In this document: positions 46,668 to 53,708 of the stretch, one piece after another
How the letters are laid out: every line of letters begins with the position of its first letter
Numbering within the stretch: position 1 is the first letter of the stretch
NCBI GenBank assembly: GCA_025994075.1
Contig: JAMQGV010000024.1
Span: 62,001 to 126,000 of the forward strand
Direction of reading: 5' to 3'
Source: Vicinamibacteria bacterium
Lineage (GTDB): Bacteria; Acidobacteriota; Vicinamibacteria; Fen-336
DNA length: 64,000 nucleotides
Made by a program: the position numbers and the translations under genes
The notes under the pieces: model-generated
Databases searched by the model: none
Seen by the model: the letters and a program-made list of their open reading frames with translations, nothing else
What the model was told of the DNA's origin: nothing

Positions 46668-48137
46668 CTACCCGCGCCCCCCGAGCCGCCCCAAGCCGCG
46701 GGCGAGCGCCGCGCGCTCGCCGCCGGTCAGGAAGCCAGGGACGAACAGCAGCACCGCGAACCCGCCCACGAGCAGGGCCAGCTTGAGCGGGATCGCGACC
46801 CCCGCCGCGCCGGGGACCAGCGGAGCGAGGGCCAGGACCACCGCCGCCGCGCCGACCAGCCACAGGAGCCGCCCGGTCTCGAACGGGATCGGCCACAGCC
46901 GCTGGGAGAGGAAGATGCCGAGCCCGGCCATCGCCGCGTAGGAGGCGACCGTGGCCCACGCCGCGCCGAGCGGCCCGAAGTGGGGGATCAGCAGCAGGTT
47001 GGCCACCACGTTGACGGCCGCGGACACCGCCGTCACCAGCGGGTAGTAGCGTGCGCTCTTGGTGATCCCGATCCCGACGGAGCCGAGCAGGAACGCGCCG
47101 TGCAGCACGTAGGCGATCGCGACCACCGGCACGATCGCCGCGGCGTCGTGGTAGCGCGGGTCGGTCATCAGCACCACCACCTCGCGCCCCAGCACGGCGA
47201 GAGCGGTGCCGCAGAACAGGAAGGCGGCGAACACCCAGGTGACGAGTCCGGCCACCAGCCGCGGCGCGCCCTCCTTGCGCACCTGCTCGTAGAGGAACGG
47301 CTGCCAGGCCGGCTCGAAGGCCGACAGCGCGAACTTGACGGTGCCGCCGAGCGTGTAACCGACGTGGTAGACGCCGAGCTCGGCGCGCGAGACGAAGGCC
47401 TCGAGGATGCGGCGGTCCAGCAGGTTCTGGGCCTGCACCATCAGCCCGTGCGGCACCTTGGGCAGGCCGAAGCCGAGCGCGGCGCGGACCAGCGGCCAGT
47501 CGAAGGCGGGCACGGTGCCGCGCAGCAGCGTCGGCGACAGCACGAGGGCGAACAGCGCGGTCGAGATCACGTCCGCCAGCAGCACGCCCAGCACGCCGTG
47601 GCCGTTCATCAGCAGGTAGACCTTGAGCCCGACGTTGGTCGCGTGGCGCAGCGCCGAGTACGCCGAGAACAGCCCGGGGCGCCCCTCGATCCGCAGCAGC
47701 GCCAGCGGCACGAAGCAGAACGTCGCGAGCCAGACGTCGGCCGCCGCCAGCACCAGGTAGAGCGGCGGCGGCGGCTCGTCGGCGGAGAGCAGCCGCGACA
47801 GCGGCCCCGACAGCGCCACCGTCAGCAGGAAGAGAGCGGTGCCGGCGCCGGTCGCGAACAGCGCGACGCTGCCCGCCAGCCGCCGCTGCTCGCGGGGGCC
47901 CGGCTGGTCGTAGTGGATGCGGAAGTAGCCGGAGTCGAGCCCCAGCCGGAACAGGATCTTGGCGAAGCTCGAGAAGAGGATCAGCAGCGCCAGCGTGCCG
48001 TAGTCGCGGGGCGAGAGCCACGCCGTGAACAGCGGCAGCAGCAGGAACGACACGGCGCTCGCGAACACGTCCGCGGCGCCGTAGATCGCGGAGTGGGAGA
48101 GGAGCCGCGCGAGGGAGGCGCGCAGCGCCAGGCTCAG
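46668..48137 (-). CDS. Wzx-type polysaccharide flippase (MATE/MVF superfamily)
   Basis: It should flip the undecaprenyl-linked glycan unit across the inner membrane. The protein has 12-14 hydrophobic helices, with FLLLPLFTAWLSPRDYGTLALL near the N-terminus, the usual start of the family. No ATG, GTG or TTG precedes this helix in frame except a GTG at 48068 that would cut the first helix away. CTG codons at 48137, 48131 and 48125 fit instead. The one at 48137 overlaps the upstream stop as CTGA, and AAGGGGAGG lies just upstream. The 489-residue length given assumes 48137. A translation start at 48068 remains possible. Confidence 0.88.
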   Translation of the reverse strand: MSLALRASLARLLSHSAIYGAADVFASAVSFLLLPLFTAWLSPRDYGTLALLILFSSFAKILFRLGLDSGYFRIHYDQPGPREQRRLAGSVALFATGAGTALFLLTVALSGPLSRLLSADEPPPPLYLVLAAADVWLATFCFVPLALLRIEGRPGLFSAYSALRHATNVGLKVYLLMNGHGVLGVLLADVISTALFALVLSPTLLRGTVPAFDWPLVRAALGFGLPKVPHGLMVQAQNLLDRRILEAFVSRAELGVYHVGYTLGGTVKFALSAFEPAWQPFLYEQVRKEGAPRLVAGLVTWVFAAFLFCGTALAVLGREVVVLMTDPRYHDAAAIVPVVAIAYVLHGAFLLGSVGIGITKSARYYPLVTAVSAAVNVVANLLLIPHFGPLGAAWATVASYAAMAGLGIFLSQRLWPIPFETGRLLWLVGAAAVVLALAPLVPGAAGVAIPLKLALLVGGFAVLLFVPGFLTGGERAALARGLGRLGGRG

Positions 48138-49111
48138 AGCCTCCCCTTGTCCGACGTGAAGAAGGCGATCACGTGGTCGAGGATCTCGTCGAGGTGGACC
48201 TGCGGCTCGTAGCCGATCAGGCCGCGGATCTTCGACAGCTCCGGCACCCGCCGCGGCATGTCCTCGAAGCCCGCCTCGTAGGCCTCGTCGTACGGGATCA
48301 ACTGGATCTCGCTCTTCGACTTGGTCCGCGCCTTGACCCGCTTCGCGAGCTCGAGGATCGAGATCTCCTCGCGGTCGTTGCCGATGTTGAAGACCTGGCC
48401 CTCCGCCCCGGGGTGGTCGACGAGCCCGATCAGCGCCCCCACCACGTCGCCCACGAACGTGAAGCAGCGGCTCTGCGAGCCGTCCCCGAACACCGTGATC
48501 GGGTGGCCCAGCAGCGCCTGCTTCACGAAGTTCGGGATCACCATCCCGTAGCGCCCGGTCTGCCGCGGACCGACCGTGTTGAACAGCCGCGCGATCACCA
48601 CCGGCAGGTGCTTCTCCTTGTGGTACGCGAGCGCCAGGAACTCGTCGATCGCCTTCGAGCAGGCGTAGCTCCAGCGCCCCTTCGACGTCGCCCCCATCAC
48701 GAGGTCGGCGTCTTCGCCGAACGGCACGTTGGTGCTCTTGCCGTAGACCTCCGACGTCGAGGCGATCAGCACCTTCTTCTTCTTCTTGTTGGCGAGCTTC
48801 AGCACCGTCTCGGTGCCGTGCACGTTGGTCTCGATCGTGTTGACCGGGCTCTCCACGATCAGCTTGACGCCCACCGCCGCCGCCAGGTGGAACACCACGT
48901 CGGCACGATCGATCAGCTCCGCCGTCACCGGCTCGTGCATCACCGTGTCGATCACGTAGCGGAAGCGCGGGTGCGCCTTCAGGTGGTCGATGTTGTCGAT
49001 CGCGCCGGTCGACAGGTCGTCCAGCACGTAGACCTCGTCGCCGCGCGAGAGCAGCGCCTCCGCGAGGTGGCTCCCCACGAATCCCGCCCCGCCCGTGATC
49101 AGCGCCTTCAT
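48134..49111 (-). CDS. NAD-dependent SDR sugar epimerase/dehydratase (UDP-sugar)
   Basis: The 325-residue protein has the extended SDR Rossmann motif GGAGFVGSH (7-15), the active-site YxxxK pair in YACSK (Y149, K153), and a serine cluster STSEVYG. The closest-looking families are UDP-glucose/UDP-GlcNAc 4-epimerases and UDP-glucuronate decarboxylase-like proteins; these are not separable here. It would supply a UDP-sugar for the glycan. A run of five lysines sits at 109-113. ATG at 49111 overlaps the stop of the upstream fused protein and it overlaps the flippase start. Confidence 0.9.
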   Translation of the reverse strand: MKALITGGAGFVGSHLAEALLSRGDEVYVLDDLSTGAIDNIDHLKAHPRFRYVIDTVMHEPVTAELIDRADVVFHLAAAVGVKLIVESPVNTIETNVHGTETVLKLANKKKKKVLIASTSEVYGKSTNVPFGEDADLVMGATSKGRWSYACSKAIDEFLALAYHKEKHLPVVIARLFNTVGPRQTGRYGMVIPNFVKQALLGHPITVFGDGSQSRCFTFVGDVVGALIGLVDHPGAEGQVFNIGNDREEISILELAKRVKARTKSKSEIQLIPYDEAYEAGFEDMPRRVPELSKIRGLIGYEPQVHLDEILDHVIAFFTSDKGRL

Positions 49112-50808
49112 GACTCCGTTCTCCCCTCTTGCCCGTCGCGGGCCCGCGCGCGGTGCAGCACCACCTCGGCCGCCCGCGACGCGCCCATCCCGTCCACCAG
49201 TCGCCGCCCGTTGCGGCTCATCTCCGTCCGTGCCGCCGCGTCGTGCAGCAGCGCCGCGACCGCGGCGAACAGCGTCTCGTCCGCCACGTCGGGCCCGAGC
49301 CCGAGGAAGCGCAGCGTGCCGTGGCGGGCGAAGGCCCGCATCCGCTGTTCTTCGCGCGCATTCTGCCCCAGGACCACGGCCGGCGTGCCGAGCGCCGCCA
49401 GCTCGTAGACCGTCATGCCGCCCGAGCAGACGACGAGGTCGGCGTCCTGCATCAGGTCGGCGATGTGGCCGCCGGCCCCGGAGATCAGCGGCACCCGGTG
49501 GCGCAGCCCGGTGGCCAGCGCCTCGAACTCGCGCTTCCACGGGAAGGCGGGCCCCGCGACCGCCAGCAGCTCGACGTCTTCGGGCAGCGCGTCGAGCGCG
49601 CGGGCCGCCTTCACGGTCAGGCCCTGCGGGTCGGCGCCGCCGAAGGTCAGCAGCACCCGCCGCGGCCGCTCGCGGATCTCCTTCTCCGGCGCGCCGCTGA
49701 AGTGCTCGCGCAGGATCGCGTAGGAGGGGCCCGCGTAGAAGCCCTCCGGCGTCTCGCGCTCGTCGGCCATCACCGAGACCACGACCTGGGCGTAGGCCTC
49801 GGGCCGCTCGACGTCGTCGGGGGTGTCGACCAGGTTGATGGTGGCGGCGCCGATGTGGGCCAGTGCCTGCAGCCAGGCCGACTCGATGCGCGGCAGGTCG
49901 TTCACGATCACGTCGGGCGCGAAGTCGCGCACGCGGCCGAGCGCGTTCTCGAGCCCGGCGTCGCCCAGCACGAACACCGGGTAGCCGTGGGAGGCGACCA
50001 CCTTGAGGCCCTCGGGCGGCTCCGAGCGCATCAGGAACCCGGTCTCGGCCCGCGAGTTCTCGCGCAGCGCGTCGGCGATCGCCAGCGAGCGGAACACGTG
50101 GCCGAGGCCCATCTCCGCCCCGCCGTCGACCCGGAACAGCACCCGCGGCTGGCCCAGCAGCCGCTCGGCCATCCAGAAGTCGTGCAGGTCGTAGACCGTG
50201 AAGCCGGCGCGCTTGTCGAGCACGACGAAGCCGATCCGCTCGCCGAAGCGGGTCGGCTGGTCGAGCGTCGCCCGCCGCAGGGCGACCACCGCGCCGTTCT
50301 CGCGGTAGAGCGCCGGCTGGTCCTCGCGCCGGCCCTCGCGCGCGAACAGCGGCACCAGCCGCCCGTCCTGCTCGCGCCAGTTGAGGGTGCGGTCCTCGGT
50401 CACCGAGATCACCGCGTCGAGGTCCGAGCCCAGCAGCCGCGCCACGGCGGCGTCGATCGCCGCGGCGTCGCGCAGCGGCGTCGTCGCCTGCAGCACGACC
50501 ACGACGTCGCAGCGCTCGCCCTGCGCCTCCAGCGCGCCCACCGCGTGCACGATCACCGGCTTCAGGCTGGGCAGGTCGGCGGCCAGCTCGGCGGGGCGCA
50601 GGAACGGCACCTCGGCCCCGAACTCGCGGGCCACCTCGGCCACCCGCTCGTCGTCCGTCGACACCACGACCCGGTGCACGGAACGCGCCGCGCGCGCCGC
50701 CTCCAGCGTGTGCGCCAGCAGCGGCTTGTCGCCCAGGCGCTTCAGGTTCAGGTACGGCACGCGGTCGGAGCCGCCGCGGGCCGGGACGAGGGCGACGACC
50801 CGGGTCAC
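49108..50808 (-). CDS. Fused acylneuraminate cytidylyltransferase and PseG-like UDP-sugar hydrolase
   Basis: The 566-residue protein joins two enzymes of nonulosonic acid synthesis. Residues 1-220 form a CMP-sugar synthetase (NeuA/PseF type): RVVALVPARGGSDRVP at the start, VLQATTPLRD at about 106-115. From about 222 comes a PseG-type hydrolase: FRVDGGAEMGLGHVFRSLAIA with the catalytic-region His237, FGGADPQGLT, and CSGGMTVYELAALGTP. PseG removes UDP from 2,4-diacetamido sugars to give the substrate of the NeuB/PseI synthase. It starts at a GTG overlapping the NeuB stop. The two activities flank the synthase step in the pathway, so fusion is logical. Confidence 0.92.
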   Translation of the reverse strand: MTRVVALVPARGGSDRVPYLNLKRLGDKPLLAHTLEAARAARSVHRVVVSTDDERVAEVAREFGAEVPFLRPAELAADLPSLKPVIVHAVGALEAQGERCDVVVVLQATTPLRDAAAIDAAVARLLGSDLDAVISVTEDRTLNWREQDGRLVPLFAREGRREDQPALYRENGAVVALRRATLDQPTRFGERIGFVVLDKRAGFTVYDLHDFWMAERLLGQPRVLFRVDGGAEMGLGHVFRSLAIADALRENSRAETGFLMRSEPPEGLKVVASHGYPVFVLGDAGLENALGRVRDFAPDVIVNDLPRIESAWLQALAHIGAATINLVDTPDDVERPEAYAQVVVSVMADERETPEGFYAGPSYAILREHFSGAPEKEIRERPRRVLLTFGGADPQGLTVKAARALDALPEDVELLAVAGPAFPWKREFEALATGLRHRVPLISGAGGHIADLMQDADLVVCSGGMTVYELAALGTPAVVLGQNAREEQRMRAFARHGTLRFLGLGPDVADETLFAAVAALLHDAAARTEMSRNGRRLVDGMGASRAAEVVLHRARARDGQEGRTES

Positions 50809-51857
50809 ACCATCGACCACGTGAGCGTCGTGTCCTCGGGGATGTCCTCGCGCGCCACGCGGCCGACCACGAGGTCCATGTGCTTCGGGCTGATGCCGGT
50901 GCCGGGCCGCTTGTAGGTCAGCATCGAGGCCTCGATCACGGTGCCCTTCGCGATCGCCACCTTCGAGGTCACGCTGCGGCGGGCGAAGCGGAACGCGTCG
51001 CGCTCCAGCGGCTCGACGCCCTTCGTCGCGCTGCCCATCGCCTTCTCGATCGTGCGGATGCCGGCCAGCAGCGCGCGGAGCTCCGGCGGGTCGACCGAGA
51101 GGTGGTGGTCGGGCGAGCCGGGCAGCGTCTTGTCGACCGTGTAGTGCTTCTCGATCATGCAGGCGCCCAGCGCCACGGCCGCCTGCGGGACCGCGATCCC
51201 CAGCGAGTGGTCGGAGAGGCCCACCGGCACGCCCGGGAAGGCCGCCATCAGGTGCTGCATCGCGCGCAGGTTGATGCCCTCGGGCGGGCACGGGTACTTG
51301 AGCGTGCAGTGCAGCAGCACGACCTGGTCGTTGCCGGCGCGCCGGCAGACGTCGAGCCCCTCCTCGACCTCCGCGAGCGTCGCGGTCCCGGTCGACAGGA
51401 TCATCGGCTTGCCGAAGGCGGCGCAGCGCTCGATCAGGCCGTGGCAGGTGAGGTCGGCCGAGGCGATCTTGTAGGCCGGCACGTCGAGCGAGGCGAGGAA
51501 GTCGACCGCCTCGTCGTCGAACGGGGTCGAGAAGGCGACGATGCCGGTCTTCTTCGCGTGGGCCATCAGGCCGCGGAACTCGTCGTCCGACAGCTTGTCG
51601 AGCTTGTCGAAGGTGTCCCACTGGGTGCCGTTCGGGTCCTTCGGCTCGACCCAGTAGCGGGGCGCGACGCGGGTCGAGATCTTGCCCGCGGTGTAGCTCT
51701 GGAACTTGATGGCGTCGGCGCCGGCGGCCTTCGCCTCGTCGATCAGGCGGCGGCCCAGGGCCGGGTCGCAGTTGTGGTTGACGCCGGCCTCCGCGATCAC
51801 GTAGGCGGGCGCGCCGATCCCGACCGGGCGGCCCGCGATCTCGAACTGGGAGCGCAT
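50805..51857 (-). CDS. neuB: NeuB-family nonulosonic acid synthase
   Basis: NeuB-family enzymes condense phosphoenolpyruvate with an N-acyl amino hexose to make sialic, legionaminic or pseudaminic acids. The 350-residue protein has the TIM-barrel part (about 15-265) with YVIAEAGVNHNCD, DAIKFQSY, SADLTCHGL, LSTGTATLAEVEEG and GLSDHS, and a C-terminal SAF/antifreeze-like domain (about 290-350, TSKVAIAKGTVIEASMLTYKR). ATG at 51857, directly abutting the upstream stop codon. Coupled by GTGA overlap to the fused cytidylyltransferase/PseG gene. Which nonulosonic acid is formed is not known. Confidence 0.95.
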   Translation of the reverse strand: MRSQFEIAGRPVGIGAPAYVIAEAGVNHNCDPALGRRLIDEAKAAGADAIKFQSYTAGKISTRVAPRYWVEPKDPNGTQWDTFDKLDKLSDDEFRGLMAHAKKTGIVAFSTPFDDEAVDFLASLDVPAYKIASADLTCHGLIERCAAFGKPMILSTGTATLAEVEEGLDVCRRAGNDQVVLLHCTLKYPCPPEGINLRAMQHLMAAFPGVPVGLSDHSLGIAVPQAAVALGACMIEKHYTVDKTLPGSPDHHLSVDPPELRALLAGIRTIEKAMGSATKGVEPLERDAFRFARRSVTSKVAIAKGTVIEASMLTYKRPGTGISPKHMDLVVGRVAREDIPEDTTLTWSMV

Positions 51858-52640
51858 CTACTTCCTCGTGGCCGCAGCCACCCCGGCATCGAGAGCGACC
51901 GAGCGCAGGTTGGCGGCCTTGTGTTGCAGGTGGGCGTTGATCTCGGCGAGCGCCGGAGACGCGTCGAGCAGGGCGATCGCCTCGCGGGTCGACGGGAGGC
52001 GTCTGCCCACCGCGAGCCTCTCGAAGAGCGCTTGCATGAGCCGGACGTCGTCTTCTTCGTCGACCGTCAGCCGGTACGCCGGGCGATACAGTTCCGGCGG
52101 CAGCTCGGCGGTCGCGATCCGGAACTCGTCCGGGTGCTCCTTGATGTAAAGCGTGACGAGCTCGGAGCGGTGGCGGCCGTCGCCGCGCTGCCAGCTCCGC
52201 TCGAGCGCCGAGACCGAGATCACCTCGCTGAGGATGCCCATCAGGAGCGCGTCGCCCGGCACGTAGGTGTAGTCGGCATGGCCCTCGGCGTGCAGCGCCA
52301 CCAGCCGCTCCAGGGTCTCGACGCAGGTGAGCGGGTTGTCGCCGGTGACGCGCACGACGTGGCGGGCGCCGACCGCGTTCGCGGCGTCGACGTGGCGCTT
52401 CAGCACGTCGTCCTCGTCGCCCGCGAACGTCTCCCATCCGCAGCGGCGGGCGAGCGCCAGCAACGGCTCGTTCTCGGGCCGCGTCGAGGTCGCGAAGACG
52501 AAGCCGTCGAGGCCGCGGGCGGCCGCGACCCGCCGCAGCAGCACCTCCAGCAGCGGGGTCCCGGCGAGCTCGGCCAGCGCCTTGCCGGGCCGCCGCGTGG
52601 AGCCCATCCGCGCGGTGACCACGGCCCACGTGCCGTTCAC
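51858..52640 (-). CDS. SpsF-like cytidylyltransferase
   Basis: The 260-residue protein is a nucleotidyltransferase of the SpsF/CMP-sugar synthetase class. It starts at a GTG with WAVVTARMGSTRRPGKALAEL, the typical N-terminal nucleotide loop, and has FVFATSTRPENEPL and RVTGDNPLTC. In Bacillus and many polysaccharide loci SpsE (NeuB family) and SpsF stand together as here. The gene overlaps the second NeuB-family gene by four bases and abuts the first. It would activate the acid made by that synthase. Confidence 0.9.
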   Translation of the reverse strand: MNGTWAVVTARMGSTRRPGKALAELAGTPLLEVLLRRVAAARGLDGFVFATSTRPENEPLLALARRCGWETFAGDEDDVLKRHVDAANAVGARHVVRVTGDNPLTCVETLERLVALHAEGHADYTYVPGDALLMGILSEVISVSALERSWQRGDGRHRSELVTLYIKEHPDEFRIATAELPPELYRPAYRLTVDEEDDVRLMQALFERLAVGRRLPSTREAIALLDASPALAEINAHLQHKAANLRSVALDAGVAAATRK

Positions 52641-53668
52641 TCGAGCAGCTCCTCGCGCAGCACCTCGTCGGCCTGGATCGGCCGCGCCGCCCGCCGCCCG
52701 ATCAGCCGGTCGCGCTCGCGCGGCGCGAGGCCCGGCTCGAACTTGGGGTCGGTGCGCTTGAAGGCGAGCATCTCCGCGGTGATCGCCTCGCCGCGGGCGA
52801 TCAGCCGCGCCGCGACGATCTGGCGCGCCATCATCCGGTGGTAGCGCAACGCGCCTTCGCTCTCGCCCCCCGGCCCGTCGCCGCGGGCGCGCTCGGCCTG
52901 GCGCAGCAGCTCGACCATGCGGTAGAAGTCGCCGGGGTCGAGCGAACTCTGGTAGTCGAAGCCCTTCAGGCTGCGGTCGAGCGTGAAGTGCTTCTCGACC
53001 AGGTCGGCGCCCCAGGCGACTGCCAGCGCCGGCGCCACCAGCGCGAACGCCGAGCCGCCGTCCGTGTGGTCGAGGAAGCCGACCGGGACCCGGAAGCGCT
53101 CCTTGGCGGAGCGCAGGTCGCGGTAGCGGATCTCCTCGATCGGCGTGGGGAAGGTCTGGAAGCCGTGGAGGATGCCGTAGGGCACGGCGCCGCAGATCGC
53201 CAGCGCCTCGCCCAGCGCGTCCTCCGGCACCCCGCCCGTCGCGAACCACACGGGCCGCTCCACCGCGCACACCGCGCGGATGAAGTCGGGGTTCTCCATG
53301 TCCGTCGTGTGGATCTTGAAGGCGTCGGCGCCTTCGGCCGCGGCCAGCTCCAGCGACGGCTCGTCGAAGCACTCGGCGAACAGCGTCAGCCCCGAGGCCT
53401 TCGCCTCCCGCAGCACCCGCGCCCACTCCTTCTCCGAGAGCTCGATCTGGTCGAAGTCGCGGCGGCCGGGGTGGCGGGCGATCACCAGCCGCTCGGCGCG
53501 GAAGAGCTGGAACTTGATGCCGTCGGCCCCCATCTTGAAGGCCGCCTCCAGCATCTTGAGCGCGACCGCAGCGTCCCCGCCGTGGGCGGAGGCCACCTCG
53601 GCGAGGACGAAGCAGGGCTGTCCTTCGCCGATCTCCCGGCTGCCGACGCGGATCGTGGCCTGGCGCAT
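52637..53668 (-). CDS. Second NeuB-family nonulosonic acid synthase (SpsE-like)
   Basis: The 343-residue protein belongs to the same fold as the neuB product but is divergent: CFVLAEVASAHGGD, DGIKFQLF, EIRYRDLRS and GFLDHTDGG, with a C-terminal SAF-like segment (ARLIARGEAITAEMLAFKRTD). The sequence GADLVEKHFTLDRSLKG has the family lysine. It begins at an ATG at 53668 and is the first gene of the long minus-strand unit. With the SpsF-like gene it forms a second synthase/activation pair. The sugar it makes is unknown. Confidence 0.93.
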   Translation of the reverse strand: MRQATIRVGSREIGEGQPCFVLAEVASAHGGDAAVALKMLEAAFKMGADGIKFQLFRAERLVIARHPGRRDFDQIELSEKEWARVLREAKASGLTLFAECFDEPSLELAAAEGADAFKIHTTDMENPDFIRAVCAVERPVWFATGGVPEDALGEALAICGAVPYGILHGFQTFPTPIEEIRYRDLRSAKERFRVPVGFLDHTDGGSAFALVAPALAVAWGADLVEKHFTLDRSLKGFDYQSSLDPGDFYRMVELLRQAERARGDGPGGESEGALRYHRMMARQIVAARLIARGEAITAEMLAFKRTDPKFEPGLAPRERDRLIGRRAARPIQADEVLREELLE

Positions 53669-53708
53669 GGCGCGTGAATCGTAACGTCCCGGCCCTTTCG
53701 GGCGTGAA

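Noticed and set aside
46668..48068. Shorter flippase starting at the GTG at 48068
   Set aside because: This start removes the beginning of the first membrane helix, which reads naturally upstream (SHSAIYGAADVFAS); a CTG start is preferred but not proven.
53692..53703. Terminator hairpin between the 643-residue gene and the NeuB operon
   Set aside because: The stem GCCC/GGGC is only four bases and lacks a T run, so the two genes may well be one transcript.
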